A stretch of DNA of 64,000 bases. Source: Bacillus sp. EB600 (GTDB lineage Bacteria > Bacillota > Bacilli > Bacillales > Cytobacillaceae). The position numbers and the translations under genes are program-made. Each line of letters starts with the position of its first letter. Positions within the stretch are counted from its first letter, which is position 1. The notes below the pieces were generated by a model. That model was not told the origin of the DNA, searched no databases, and saw only the letters and a list, made by a program, of their open reading frames with translations. Of the stretch, positions 1-11,700 are shown piece by piece. Location of the stretch: positions 1 through 64,000 of the forward strand of contig NZ_JAEVLT010000007.1 of the NCBI RefSeq assembly GCF_024494385.1, written 5' to 3'.

Positions 1-102
1 TCTGGGGAGACCCCGCAGGCGCAAGCGCTGAGGAGGCTCCCCGGCACGCCCGCGGAAAGCGAAGCACCTGGAGCGCAAATCAACAACCATGTTTAACAGC
101 AC
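1..102. repeat. Dispersed Bacillus-type structured repeat (left end cut by the window)
   Basis: GC-rich stretch unlike the AT-rich surroundings. Its right half (CGGAAAGCGAAGC, then GCGCAAATCAAC and ATGTTTAAC) recurs in diverged form at 55758-55813 (CGGAAAGCGAAGC, GCGGAAATCAAC, AAGTTTAAC). It contains nested inverted repeats such as GGGGAG with CTCCCC. No coding potential is evident. Elements of this look are scattered between genes in many Bacillus genomes; the family name is from memory. Confidence 0.65.
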
Positions 103-279
103 CAAAAAATTAAAAGGTATTGAAATCCTGAAGGTCTGTAATTTTTTATAATAAGGAATTATGAAATTGATTCATTTGTCTAAAATTAAATTTAACTTAC
201 TATAAGGTATCTGTATGGATTTTAGGTTATTACACAAACTAGAATGTCAAAATCAAGTAATAGAAAGGAAAGATATCGA

Positions 280-915
280 ATGACAAAAGTTTTATACATT
301 ACCGCACATCCTCATGATGACACAAAGTCTTACAGCATGGCCGTAGGGAAAGCCTTTATTGATACATATAAAGAAGTTAATCCGAATGATGAAGTTGTTC
401 AGGTTGACCTTTATAAGGAAAACATTCCGCAAATCGATGTTGATGTATTTAGCGGTTGGGGTAAACTGCAATCTGGAAAAGGGTTTGATGAACTTTCTTC
501 AGAAGAAAAAGCAAAAGTTGGCAGACTTTCAGAGTTATGTGATCAATTTATTTCTGCCGATAAATATGTATTTGTAACACCGATGTGGAATTTTTCATTC
601 CCGCCAGTTATGAAAGCCTATATGGATGCTGTTGCCGTTGTTGGTAAAACATTTAGATACACTGAACAGGGACCAATTGGCCTATTAAAGGATAAGAAAG
701 CCCTACATATTCAAGCTCGTGGAGGAATTTATTCAGAGGGACCAGCAGCTGCGATGGAAATGGGGCATCGATACCTGAATGTCATGATGCAATTCTTTGG
801 GGTTCCTTCCTTTGAAGGTCTATTTGTAGAAGGACATAATGCAATGCCTGAAAAAGCACAAGAAATAAAAGAAAACGCAATTGCCCGTGCAAAAGATGTT
901 GCTCATACTTTTTAA
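280..915 (+). CDS. azoR: FMN-dependent NADH-azoreductase / quinone reductase
   Basis: Cytoplasmic flavodoxin-like oxidoreductase that uses NADH and FMN to reduce quinones or azo compounds by two electrons. The 211-residue length is usual for AzoR. The N-terminal strand VLYITAHP begins the phosphate-binding loop. The MWNFSFPP block near residue 102, followed by KAYMDAV, is the typical FMN-contact segment. The chosen ATG has AAAGGA ten bases upstream; an in-frame ATG twelve codons earlier has no ribosome site. It is monocistronic, with a terminator right after it. The family often belongs to quinone/electrophile stress regulons, which fits the MarR/DoxX pair at 14.5 kb, but no similar operator was found here. 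Confidence 0.93.
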   Translation: MTKVLYITAHPHDDTKSYSMAVGKAFIDTYKEVNPNDEVVQVDLYKENIPQIDVDVFSGWGKLQSGKGFDELSSEEKAKVGRLSELCDQFISADKYVFVTPMWNFSFPPVMKAYMDAVAVVGKTFRYTEQGPIGLLKDKKALHIQARGGIYSEGPAAAMEMGHRYLNVMMQFFGVPSFEGLFVEGHNAMPEKAQEIKENAIARAKDVAHTF

Positions 916-922
916 AGCAGCT

Positions 923-950
923 AAAAGAGTCACATTGGTGGCTCTTTTTT
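923..950 (+). terminator. Intrinsic terminator after azoR
   Basis: AAAAGAGTCAC pairs with GTGGCTCTTTT across a four-base loop (one G-U pair) and runs into a T tract. It begins eight bases after the azoR stop codon. Confidence 0.85.
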
Positions 951-1098
951 AATTTTCTTAAAGAATTATGGAACATGCTATGCCAAACACTAGAAATTCA
1001 CTTGTTTTTTGGGGTGAAAAAATAACTTTTTAAAGGTTTGGAAAATTTTTTGTTGAATAGTTAAAGAAAAAGCTATTTCTAGTAAAGAGGTGGGGGAA

Positions 1099-2274
1099 TT
1101 GACAGATGTCCAATATGCGTTTGTCACGGAATATGGTAATTATGACTTTGACTTTAATAAAAATGATGTTTCAACCCACTTTATCATTGCCACTATTTTG
1201 GTAAAAGAATCCCAAAAAGACATGTTAGAACTAGAACTCGAATTGCTTAGACAAAAATACTTCCATAATGCAGAAATATCCTCTGCTTACATAAATCGTA
1301 ATCCTAACCGTATGATACAACTATTACATGATCTTAAAGAATTGCCATTTCGTGTTTATGCATATGTCATTGACAAAAGAAAAATCAGAGAAGACAGTGG
1401 TATCACTTTTAAAAAGACTTTTTTTAAATATGTAAATCGTATGGTCTATGATGATTTAAATCGAACGTTCGATCAACTAGATCTGGTCGCAGCTGATGAC
1501 GGAATGAACGAGTATATGCAAGAGTTTAAAAAGTATATAAACAGTACGAGTATCCCCAATCTATTTCATTATTCTTTGTTTGGCTTCAATCAAAGTCAAT
1601 CAGATCTCCTCCTTCAATTGGCTGAGTTTATTGCAGGGATGATTGCACAGGGCTATGATAAAAGTCAGTATTCGGAACATTATCGTTCATATTACAAAAT
1701 TATAAAAAAGAAAATCATCTCCATAAATCTTTTGCCACATGATTACAAACATTTTCTCTGTGATTACCAAGGCGGTCGGCCAGATGAAAAATACGATGAA
1801 GTTATTATGAAAAAGTCGGTAAATTTGTCCTATCAATATATTGAGCAAAATCGAAACAGTGAGGAAGCAGATGAAAAAATCCGAATCGATTTTTTAAAGT
1901 TTCTTTTATTTAATCTGAAGGAAAATCCAAATGACTATGTGTACACACAAGAGATTTTAGATAATCTTAATGCATTACGCGATGTTAAAATTAATCACCA
2001 TTATTTTCGTTCTACTATTGTTTCAAAGCTTCGTGACAAGGGGCTAATCGTCGCAAGCAGTAATAAAGGCTATAAAATGGCTGTATGCCTTGCTGATCTA
2101 AATGATTTTGTATACCTGTCAAATCTAACGATTCATCCGATGATTCAACGAATTTCTAAGTGCAGAGACCAAATCTTACTTGCAACAAACCATGAGATCG
2201 ATATTCTTAATCAAAAAGAATATGATTATCTAAAGAGGATCATTGAAATGGAAAAATTGTCGGTAAACAAATAG
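1099..2274 (+). CDS. DUF3800 domain protein
   Basis: Protein of about 391 residues. The opening (FVTEYGNYDFDF, then HFIIATILV) matches the beginning of DUF3800 proteins, whose usual DESG motif here reads TEYG. The C-terminal third looks helical and may bind partners. DUF3800 has an RNase-H-like core and no settled function; members often occur near mobile or defence genes. I choose the TTG start because AGAGGTGG lies five bases upstream. The GTG three codons earlier falls inside that ribosome site. It stands alone between two unrelated genes, with no visible operon partner. Confidence 0.7.
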   Translation: MTDVQYAFVTEYGNYDFDFNKNDVSTHFIIATILVKESQKDMLELELELLRQKYFHNAEISSAYINRNPNRMIQLLHDLKELPFRVYAYVIDKRKIREDSGITFKKTFFKYVNRMVYDDLNRTFDQLDLVAADDGMNEYMQEFKKYINSTSIPNLFHYSLFGFNQSQSDLLLQLAEFIAGMIAQGYDKSQYSEHYRSYYKIIKKKIISINLLPHDYKHFLCDYQGGRPDEKYDEVIMKKSVNLSYQYIEQNRNSEEADEKIRIDFLKFLLFNLKENPNDYVYTQEILDNLNALRDVKINHHYFRSTIVSKLRDKGLIVASSNKGYKMAVCLADLNDFVYLSNLTIHPMIQRISKCRDQILLATNHEIDILNQKEYDYLKRIIEMEKLSVNK

Positions 2275-2386
2275 GCTAATTAGGAGAATAGGAAGAAGAA
2301 ACTGTAAAACTGATAGTATCGTTCAAAGCTTACTTGTTTTATGTGAATTGCGATCAAAGATCGACGAATAACGGCGGTGATGATGA

Positions 2387-3148
2387 ATGTGTTTAATATT
2401 GTTTGCGTATCGTGTACATCCTGTCTACAAACTTATTGTTGCAGCTAACCGGGATGAAGATTTTCAACGTCCGACTTCACCTGTTCATTTTTGGGAGGAC
2501 AGTCACGGGATTCTTGCAGGAAGGGATTTGGAAAAAATGGGTACCTGGATGGGAGTGACAAAGGGTGGACGTTTCGCGGCGTTGACCAACTTCCGAAATC
2601 CGAAAGAGATAACAGTGGGTAAACATACGCGTGGTGAATTGGTGGCCGATGCCTTAAAATATGATGGAAAGCTAAAAGATTATATGCAGAACTTGATGAA
2701 AAACAATCACCTGTACCCAGGGTATAACCTAGTAGCAGGAGATGGAAATGAGTTATTCTATTATTCCAATATTGAAAAGAATCTCCAGAAATTAAAACCT
2801 GGTATATACGGCGTCAGCAATCATTTATTAAACACCGAGTGGCCAAAGGTACAAATTGGTAAAGAAGGCATAGCTAGAAGTATTAACGAAAAAAAGGAAG
2901 ACATGGTCAACTCTTTATTCACTCTACTCAGAAATTCAGAACAGGCTCCAGATCAACTTCTTCCGAACACAGGAGTTCCATTAGAAATGGAAAGAAGACT
3001 CTCCTCGTTGTTTATTCAAAACGAACGTTATGGGACAAGAAGTTCTAGTGTATTGTTGATGTCTGACGAAAAAATTGAATTCTTTGAACGAGTTTTTTCG
3101 CAGGAACAGGTAAATGAAAATGATCAAAAGTACACCATTGACCTATAA
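2387..3148 (+). CDS. NRDE family protein (TANGO2-like)
   Basis: A 253-residue protein with the defining Asn-Arg-Asp-Glu motif at residues 21-24 and the GRDLEKMGTWMG and TNFRNP blocks of the NRDE/TANGO2 family. The second residue is Cys (MCLILFAY). In this family it is proposed to become an N-terminal nucleophile after Met removal, as in Ntn hydrolases, but the bacterial substrate is unknown. The ATG follows GGCGGTG with a short spacer. No signal peptide or membrane segment is seen, so it is probably cytosolic. The next sequence downstream is a decayed gene rather than an operon partner. Confidence 0.88.
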   Translation: MCLILFAYRVHPVYKLIVAANRDEDFQRPTSPVHFWEDSHGILAGRDLEKMGTWMGVTKGGRFAALTNFRNPKEITVGKHTRGELVADALKYDGKLKDYMQNLMKNNHLYPGYNLVAGDGNELFYYSNIEKNLQKLKPGIYGVSNHLLNTEWPKVQIGKEGIARSINEKKEDMVNSLFTLLRNSEQAPDQLLPNTGVPLEMERRLSSLFIQNERYGTRSSSVLLMSDEKIEFFERVFSQEQVNENDQKYTIDL

Positions 3149-3170
3149 TTTGGCTAAACTAAATAATTAT

Positions 3171-3365
3171 GTGATTCCATGGAGTTCGCTTGCAAAAGAA
3201 AATTGACACGAAATTGGGAGGAATCAACTGCTCGTTGGGAAAAAGCGTCAGTTGGAAAAAGGTTTTACCCAGCAACGTCCGAATCAGACCGACAAGTGGT
3301 TGAGCGAGTGGAGGAAAAGGCAGAAAAGCGAGGTGTACCAAGAGCCAAAATCGCACAAAAAACCT
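3171..3365 (+). pseudogene. Aldo/keto reductase fragment (middle part only)
   Basis: Two adjoining frames give VIPWSSLA and then KLTRNWEEST...SESDRQVVERVEEKAEKRGVPRAKIA. These match the consecutive VIPWSPLARG, LTRDW and ERVEEIAEKRGVPRAQ blocks of bacterial aldo/keto reductases. A frameshift separates the two pieces. The N-terminal barrel with the catalytic Tyr and the C-terminal cofactor segment are absent. A second fragment at 5310-5548 carries the flanking segments this one lacks. Confidence 0.75.
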
Positions 3366-3390
3366 TAAACACAAAGAGCATGCAGCTAAA

Positions 3391-3437
3391 TAAACAAATG
3401 TTCTGAGACTGTAGAGTGCCCAGAACATCTGTTTTTA
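3391..3437. terminator. Bidirectional terminator between convergent units
   Basis: AAACAAATGTTCTG pairs with CAGAACATCTGTTT (one mismatch), with T-rich flanks on both strands. It closes the rightward NRDE/relic unit and the leftward symporter operon. Confidence 0.75.
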
Positions 3438-3439
3438 TA

Positions 3440-4936
3440 TTAAGCTTCTTTCTTTAATGTGGTCCTTTGCTGCTCATTTCCGAATAATTCATCGAGAATG
3501 GAATTCGGTTTGTTTTTCAGTTTTTTAACAAACAGCGGATTAACGGCCACTGTTACGATTGCATTGGCTAAAATTCCCCAGAAGCCTTCGTAAATGCCGA
3601 AAGATTTTCCGGTCGCATAGACGGTGAATGTAACAATTAAACCAACAAGCAATCCAGCGATCGTGGCTTCTTTTGTTTGGTTTTTCCAGAAAAGGCTAAA
3701 GATGATGGCCGGGAAAATTTGAACCATTCCCGATACGCCCAGCAATTGTAAAGAGACGAGTGCTGACGGAAAAACCATTCCAAATAGTAAAGCAAGCCCA
3801 ATCACAACAAAGACCATCGAACGAGTAACAATCGTTAATTTTGCAGGTGTTACATTCGGATTAATAAAATCACGGTAAATGTTATTGGCAAACAAGTTTG
3901 AAGCACCAATCGCCATGATTGAACAAGGAATGAGCGATGCAAGTGCAATGGTTGCGTAGGCTAAACCTTGGACAGTCCCGCCGTAAGAAACTTGAATTAA
4001 ATTTAAAAGTGCATACCGTGGGTTCGTTCCTTGCGGCAATACATGATAAGCAACGAAGCCAAGGAAAATAAGCAAAATGAGGACAATATTATACAATGGT
4101 AAAAAAATCGCGTTTTTTTGCAGTGCCTTCGCACTTTTAGCCGTAAATACACCTGTTGCTGCATGGGCCCACATAAATAACGCCAGACCGGAAACTAATG
4201 ATGCAGTCAGGAACCACGGAATCCCTTTTGGTCCGCTTGTCGGGATCGTTAATAACTGCGGCGAATCAGTGGCCACTTTATCAATCATCGCTCCCCAGCT
4301 TCCAAAATGTATGAACGGCAAATTGACAACCAGGAATAACATGATCACCCAAACCAATATGTCTTTAATAACAGCGGTATAAGTTGGTCCTTTAATTCCA
4401 CTAAAGAAGGTATACAAGGCGACTAATAGGAAAGAGAAGACCACGACCACCTTTACATTAATTAAGCCTGTCCCAGCTACTGTCAAAGTATCCTGAATCC
4501 CGGATAACTGTAAATCGATGTAAGGGATAAGCATTAATACGCCTACTACTGCCACTAGAAAGGATAAAAGTTTACTGTTAAATCTTATTTTTGCATAATC
4601 AGCCAGTGTCGTTAATTTATGATCCTTCGAAAATTTCCAGAGCTTCGGTAAAAAGAAATAGGAAATAAAGTAAGCAATAATCGTATAAGGTATCGCAAAG
4701 AATGCCAAGCTTCCACCTGTATAAGCGGTACTGGTTAACCCTAAAAACGTATAAGCTGTATAAAGGTCAGCACCGACTAAGAACCAAACAAGTAATGTTC
4801 CAAATCGCCTTCCACCGACTGACCATTCTTCAACAGAGCTTCTGTTTGATTTATCACGCCCCGATAAAAATCCAATGAATACGACTACTAAAACAATAGC
4901 ACCTGTGATTAACAATGCTGTTAAATTTCCCTGCAT
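3440..4936 (-). CDS. Sodium:solute symporter family permease
   Basis: Integral membrane protein of 498 residues with about 13 hydrophobic helices, typical of the SSS family that couples Na+ entry to uptake of organic acids, amino acids or vitamins. The N-terminus carries the SVGGRRFG segment before the second helix and the FLVGADLYTAYTFLG stretch common in this family. It overlaps the upstream DUF3311 gene as TAATG, and GGGAG precedes its ATG. From memory the pair resembles Bacillus subtilis YhjB-YhjC. The substrate cannot be read from sequence. The shared terminator at 3391-3437 ends the operon. Confidence 0.9.
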   Translation of the reverse strand: MQGNLTALLITGAIVLVVVFIGFLSGRDKSNRSSVEEWSVGGRRFGTLLVWFLVGADLYTAYTFLGLTSTAYTGGSLAFFAIPYTIIAYFISYFFLPKLWKFSKDHKLTTLADYAKIRFNSKLLSFLVAVVGVLMLIPYIDLQLSGIQDTLTVAGTGLINVKVVVVFSFLLVALYTFFSGIKGPTYTAVIKDILVWVIMLFLVVNLPFIHFGSWGAMIDKVATDSPQLLTIPTSGPKGIPWFLTASLVSGLALFMWAHAATGVFTAKSAKALQKNAIFLPLYNIVLILLIFLGFVAYHVLPQGTNPRYALLNLIQVSYGGTVQGLAYATIALASLIPCSIMAIGASNLFANNIYRDFINPNVTPAKLTIVTRSMVFVVIGLALLFGMVFPSALVSLQLLGVSGMVQIFPAIIFSLFWKNQTKEATIAGLLVGLIVTFTVYATGKSFGIYEGFWGILANAIVTVAVNPLFVKKLKNKPNSILDELFGNEQQRTTLKKEA

Positions 4937-5139
4937 TATTCAGCACTCCCCTCTGAATGTTGTAACCGATAAATGGCAAAGGTGATTAACGGAGTAAGAA
5001 GCATTCCTAAAAATAACCAAAATGCAAGAAAAGGTAATCCAAAAATAATTGGATGGATTCGATTGACGAATGGTATTGCTCCAAGCATCAGTATAAAAGG
5101 CATGATGGATAGTATCGCAATGATCGTTTTTTTTCCCAT
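4936..5139 (-). CDS. DUF3311 small membrane protein, symporter partner
   Basis: A 67-residue protein with two strongly hydrophobic segments (IIAILSIMPFILMLGAIPFV and FGLPFLAFWLFLGMLL). Genes of this family usually sit directly upstream of an SSS permease, as here, and probably encode an accessory subunit; the function is inferred. An upstream TTG would add five residues, but the ATG at codon six is preferred because GGGGG lies about eight bases before it. The stop codon overlaps the permease start, suggesting translational coupling. Confidence 0.8.
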   Translation of the reverse strand: MGKKTIIAILSIMPFILMLGAIPFVNRIHPIIFGLPFLAFWLFLGMLLTPLITFAIYRLQHSEGSAE

Positions 5140-5309
5140 TTGTAAAACCCCCAAAATTCTAAATATTTAATTAGTCTGAAAAAACGAATGAGATAATAGT
5201 ACCAATAAATTTTACTTTAAACAAGTAAATTGTTTGAAATATTAATATATTTAAATAATAATTCGTTTATTTCGGCTGCACCGATGTATAGAAAGTTGTT
5301 AACAAAAAA

Positions 5310-5548
5310 ACGGATAAAAATACGAATTTCTGAAAAAAAGCAACTTGACCGTTTTGAATTAATCCAACCTATGTATAACTTATTGAAACGCCAAGCTGAG
5401 GTCGAAATTTCACCTCTGGCCGTTCCTGCATGGAATGAACCCCGCAACACCTGCAGTTGCCTTGGTGATGTCCAATCCTTCCATAAAAGCTCCCATTATC
5501 GGCGCAAGAAATTTAAAACAGCTTGAGGATTCCCTTAACACAGTTTTA
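5310..5548 (+). pseudogene. Aldo/keto reductase fragment (flanking parts, middle deleted)
   Basis: One frame reads RISEKKQLDRFELIQPMYNL and then LKRQAEVEISPLA, the beta-6/beta-7 region of aldo/keto reductases. A shifted frame then reads PAVALVMSNPSIKAPIIGAR and NLKQLEDSL, the cofactor-binding C-terminal region. The segment between them (VIPW...RGVPRAQ) is missing. The second part is fused in frame to the upstream extension of the glucan synthase reading frame and should not be annotated as that protein's N-terminus. Confidence 0.75.
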
Positions 5549-5719
5549 TGTAAAAGACTTTTTCTTTTCCCAATACTCAAAATCAGCTACTTCCTGTTAG
5601 TAGAAGTGCATAATTATTCTTTTACGGCGATCCGCTTTTTAAAAGAGAAAGTATGTTATATGTATGAAAAGCGGCTGGCTTGGGAATATTTTCATTTGTG
5701 TACTAAAAAGGGGGAGCCT

Positions 5720-8700
5720 ATGATTTTACATAACGAGGATTTAAAAGCCAGGGCTCACGAGTTCGCCCTGACAAATGAAATAAGTTCAACGACTAATTTT
5801 ATAAAACAATTTTGGCCGGCTTTTCGTTCGGATATGGCCAGTCTTCATGAATTCGCCGAACAATTACAAGCTGGTAAAGCAGCGTGCAAGCAGCCGGCTG
5901 AAGATTGGCTGTTAGACCACATCAACTTTATAGAGACGCAGTCACAGGTAGTGGTGCGGGAACTGCCCCGAGCAACCCTTAAACAACTGCCTCGATTAAG
6001 GTCGACCGGGATGCCGAGAATATACGAACTTTGCAGTGATTATCTCGAACATGTAGGTGGAAAATATGATATCAGCTCCTTTGAAAGTTATCTCATGTCG
6101 TACCAGGAGGTTACTGTCCTAAAGGATGTAGAGTGTTGGGCGCTAATAAGTGCGATGCGGGTTATTATTATTCGGAGATTGGCAGCAGTAATGCGGGAAG
6201 TCCGCCTCCGACATGAAGTGTGTCATTCAATTACGTCGATAATAGAACAAATAGGGTCGAAAAATTTTTCTGATGAAAAAATCCGTGCTGTATTAGAACG
6301 GGAAACTCGCAAAAAGCAACTTGGGCCAATGGAGATCGTCCATTTTGTCCAGCATTTACGTGAATGGGAGCCCAATATCCATATTATCCACAATTGGCTT
6401 AAAGCACATGTTGAGAATAGTGAAGCAAACCTTGACCAGATGGTCTCGCTTGAACACCAGCTTGAAGCGGAGATTCAGGTAACATGCGGGTACTTAGTCC
6501 AGAGCCTGCACCGTTTAGAACGGATGCCATGGCGGTTGACATTCACGAAAATTTCACAACTCGAAAAAATACTGCTTACTGATCCCAATCGTGATTTTGA
6601 AATGCTTGATTTAGCAAGCAGAGATTTGCTTCGCAGCCGGGTAGTCAAAATCGCAAAGCAGCTTAATGTTCCGGAAACATTAGTGGCGCAAACTGCGATA
6701 AATCTTGCCAGATCGAGGCAAAAAAAAGCAGATCTTGAGCCTCGTGAAGCCTGCATTGCGTATTATTTACTTGATCCACACGGAATCACTGCATTGCGCA
6801 AGGAAATTGGCGGGTCGACTCGTCCAAGGGTGCTGCCGCAGCTTGCTGTACGCCGCAGACCATCGCTTGTCTATATCGTAAGCACTATCCTCCTGTTTGC
6901 GGCCTTTATGCTGCTCGCTGGGGAATGGGTAACCTACAGGACCCCGATTGGAACTTTGTCTTGGCTCGTCATCTTTGCAGCACTACTTTTACCTGTGAGT
7001 GATTGGACGATCACCGTCATTCATGAAGGGATATGTAAATGCTGCAGTCCTGCTATACTCTTGCGTTATAATTATTCCAATAAACTTCCAGATGAAGCAC
7101 GGACGATGGTTGTGATGCCGATTATTTGGTCAAGTATCGAAGAAGTTGATGACGTGGTTGATCGGCTTCTTGTTCATTACTTGGCAAATCGTCAGGAGAA
7201 TATTCATTTTGCAATCTTGGCAGATTTTGTTGATGCAAAAGCTGAGTCTGAGGTAAACGACAAGGAGATAGTTGCCCACGCACTGAGCCGAGTGGATGCT
7301 TTACGTAAAAAGTACGGTGCGGATAAGTTTTTCCTATTTCACCGCGCACGTCTATATAATTCTGTTGATGATATTTATATGGGCTGGGAGCGTAAACGCG
7401 GGAAGCTAGTTGAGTTTGTTGAGTTGATTACTGGAAGTAAGCAAACGAGTTACACAATCATCAACGGGGAAACAGACATTATCCCCAAAATACGCTACGT
7501 ATTTACCACCGATCATGATACTCAACTTCCGATTGGTGTAGTTAGTCGTTTGGCGGGGACGATCCATTTTCCATACAACCGACCACGGCTAAACACGGAG
7601 GAAACAAGGGTAATTGAAGGATTTGGTGTTCTCCAGCCCCGGATTGGTGCCAGTTTTGAATCAACTCAAAAGTCGCGTTTTGCTGCCCTTTGGGCTGGAA
7701 AGCCTGGAATTGATCCATATGCTTTTGCTGTTTCGAATGCTTACCAGGATTTGTTTGGACAAGGTATTTTTGTCGGCAAAGGCATCTTTGAAGTGAATGC
7801 TTTTCAAAAAACCCTGGTGAACCGGATCCCAGATTTTCAAGTGCTGAGCCATGATTTACTTGAAGGGGGATTTCTAAGATCTGGGCTAACGTCTGACATT
7901 GAGGTTGTCGAGTCGCACCCGGGTATATTTTATGCCCACGAACAGCGTGCACATCGATGGATGCGAGGAGACTGGCAGCTGATTAACTGGCTGGGCAGGA
8001 ACTGCAAAGACCGGAATGGTGAAAGTAAGAAAGCATCATTATGTGGATTAACTCGCTGGCAAATCATTGATAATTTACGTCGAAGCCTGATGGCACCTGC
8101 ACTCATGATTACGGCAATACTAGGTCTAACCGTTTTGCCTGGAAAGAGCTGGGTATGGGAAACAATCGTGTTAGTAACCATTTTTCTACCCTTTTTACGG
8201 GACATTCTGTTAGCCATATTTGACCGGAGTCTTGCAAGAAGTTTAGGCATAAGTTTCATGCAGAGCGTCGTGAAGCTTTTGACCTTGCCTTTTTCCGCTG
8301 TTCTCTCCCTTGATGCGATTGTAAGGACGCTTTATCGTATGTTAATTAGTAAACGAAACTTACTTGAATGGGTACCATCGGCTAAAATGGACCGCCGATC
8401 GGCTGACGGCAAAGTGTTTATGTTTGCTGGCGCCGGATACATCGCCGGAATGGTATTTGTTGTGTTTGCCTTGCTGTCCGGTGAAATTTTTGGTCGGATT
8501 GCTGGTGCAGTAGCCCTTATTTTGTTGCTTTCCGTCCGGCCGGTTATCCAGAAATTAAATCAGCCGCAAAAAGAGTCTGGAAATCAATGGCTGAATGATG
8601 CACGGACAGAGCTAAATGAGTTAGCATTAAACATCTGGTCGTTCTACGATCGTTATGTAACAGATAAGGAATCATTTCTGCCACCTGATAATGTCCAGTA

Positions 8701-11700
8701 TCAGCCTAAGGAAATCATTGCCCATCGTACATCACCAACCAATATCGGACTTTATTTAGCAAGTGTTATGGCTGCACGGGATATGGAGTTTATTGGCACG
8801 TTTGAAATGGTAAACCGGATTGAATCAACGCTCGACACAATCTCAAGGATGGAAAAATGGAATGGACATCTATTGAATTGGTATGACACATGTTCCGCCC
8901 AGCCTCTTTTTCCTAAATATGTATCTACCGTTGATTCTGGAAACTTTATAGGGTATTTAATGGTTGTGCACCAAGGACTGCTTGAATGGAGCAAGCGGGA
9001 AAGGGGATTCGAGCCCCAAATTAGCGGACTTGTAAAAAAAATTGACCAGTTTATTGATGAAACCAATTTTGAATCATTATACAACGCTGATGAGCGGTTA
9101 TTCTCGCTTGGATACCATGTTGATACAAACCAAAAAGATTCAACACTTTATGATTTGATGGCATCTGAAGCACGGCAAGCGAGCTTTGTAGCCATCGCTT
9201 TAGGACAAATTCCTGCCTCGCATTGGTTTTCGTTGGGCAGGACAATGACTGAATCAGGAAAACATAAGACTTTGTTATCATGGTCAGGCACAATGTTTGA
9301 GTATTTAATGCCAAGTTTGATTATGCGCACTTACCAAAACACGATCTGGGACTCCACCTATCGCGGGGTTGTAAACAGACAACGGAAATACGCTGAAAAA
9401 TATCAAATTCCGTTCGGAATATCAGAGAGCGGTTACTTTGCTTTTGACTATCAACTGAACTATCAATACCGTGCCTTCGGTGTTCCTGGGCTTGGGCTTG
9501 ACCGCGGTTTAGGACAAAACCTAGTCGTTGCACCCTATGCCACTATTATGGCTCTTCCGTTTGCAGGTAATGCTGCACTTACAGCTTTGCATCAATTTGA
9601 GAATTATCAGGCAAAAGGCGAGTTTGGTTATTTTGAAGCGGTTGATTTTACAATAGAGAGAATGCCAAAGGGCGAACGCTTTCAGGTTGTAAAAAGTTAT
9701 ATGGCACACCATCAAGGTATGAGTATGCTGACGCTAGCCAATCTGTTAACAGGTGAAAGAATGGTCAAGCGTTTCCATTCAGATCCCCGCGTACGAGCCA
9801 CTGATTTACTCTTACAGGAGCGAATACCGGCAAATGCAGCACTGATTGAGGAACCGATTGGTCTTAACAAACCATTCCCAGCATTAGACGGGAATGTAGA
9901 CAATTTGGAGCGGTCGTTTACTGAACCTACAATCGTACCAGAACTAAATGTGCTGTCAAACAGCCGTATGACGAGTGTCACTACGAACCACGGCACTGGG
10001 ATGCTAACGTGGAACGGACTTTCGATTACAAGGTGGATAGAAGATCCAGTTGTGGATACCTCGGGTCCAATTATTTACATTCACGACGTTCCTACGGAAG
10101 AGACTTGGAGCATTACAAGGTATCCTTGTCAAACTGTTCAAGATACGAAGGCATCGTTTCGCCTTGATCAAACGATCTATGAGGGAGATCATCGGGATAT
10201 TTCAGCTAGACTTGAAATTACGGTATCTCCTGATCTTGATGCAGAGATACGGCGGCTTAAGCTGGTGAATAACAGTGACAAAGAACGAATTCTAGAAGTA
10301 ACCACTTTTCTAGAATTGGCTTTGGCTGAACCAGCGGCAGTTAATGCCCATCCGGGATTCACTAAGCTGTTTGTTGAAACGAGTCACGATGCACAGGCCC
10401 AATGCCTACTTGCCAAAAGAAGGGCGCGTGAAGACGAGGAGCAGGAGACATGGGCTGTCCATACGGTTTATGTTGAAGGGTTTGAAGGGGAAGATTATGA
10501 ATTTGAAACGGATCGAGCTAAATTTATTGGCCGTGGATATTCTCTTCAGGAGCCAAAGGCAATGCTGTCTCGCCTGCGCGGGCTTGTTGGATCTGTCGTT
10601 GATCCAGCTTTTGTGATGAGACGGCGCATTCATTTGGAACCAAGGGAAACAGCTGTTGTTTTTATTGTAACGGGTGTTGCTGAAAGCCGTGAAAAGGCGC
10701 TGGACCTGATACATCAGCTACGCTGGCCAAAACAGGCAGAAAGAACTTTTCATTTGGCATGGGTACGCACACAAATAGACCTTCGCCACCTGCATCTAAC
10801 GCCGGAGCAGGCAGTAACAGCCCAAATGCTCGGAGGGAGGCTCCTCTTTACGCCTCCGCACACATCCTTAAGGCGCAGCGCAATCGAACAAAATAGTTTA
10901 GGACAGTCAGCTTTGTGGTCGCACGGAATCAGCGGTGATTCTCCAATCTTAATGGTAATGATTGAACATTTAGCTGATTTACCGTTCGTTGTTTTATTAG
11001 CCCGTCAGCACCAGTATCTTTGTATGCTCGGGTTAGAAATCGACCTTGTCGTCTTAGATGAAACGATTGGCGGCTATCAAGATCAATTGATGAATCTTTT
11101 AAGGGATCAGCTAGCAGCAAGAGGATTGGGGCATTTGAAGCGGATCATTGGGCTAAAGGCAGAACAACTGAAAGAGGAGGAACGAACTCTCCTTAGGGCA
11201 ACGGCACGGGTCGTACTGAACGCAGGAGGTCCTAGCGTAAAGGCTCAATTGCGATTAGACGAGGTTCAGCAAGCTGTTCCAAAACGTATGATTGCGCCTG
11301 TACAAAAAGGTCATTGGGAAGCTCCGCCCTCCAGTCCAACAACTGAAGGTGAATTTTTCAATGGCTGGGGCGGTTTTGTTGAGGGCGGACAGGCGTATCA
11401 AGCTTACGTCCGGCAAGGAGCATATCTGCCCAGACCTTGGAGTAATATCGTCGCCAATCAACGTTTCGGTTGTTTAATAACTGATTTTGGTACTGGATAT
11501 AACTGGTGGCGCAATTCACGTGAATGTAAGCTCACACCATGGTCAAATGATCCAATACTTGATCAACCAGGGGAGTGTATCTATTTACGTGATCTTGATA
11601 CAAATCAAATATGGTCGGCCACACCAAAACCAGTAGGGGATCAATTCACGTATAAGGTTACTCATGGAAAAGGATTTAGCCGGTTTGAAAAGGAAGATGG

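Noticed and set aside
3159..3428. Minus-strand hydrophobic frame opposite the aldo/keto reductase relic
   Set aside because: The plus strand in this stretch clearly encodes aldo/keto reductase motifs; the opposite frame has no ribosome site or recognisable family.
5435..5719. In-frame N-terminal extension of the glucan synthase by 95 codons
   Set aside because: The extension contains aldo/keto reductase sequence (PAVALVMSNPS, PIIGARNLKQLEDSL) and lacks a ribosome site at its start. The ATG at 5720 has AAGGGGGAG directly upstream.
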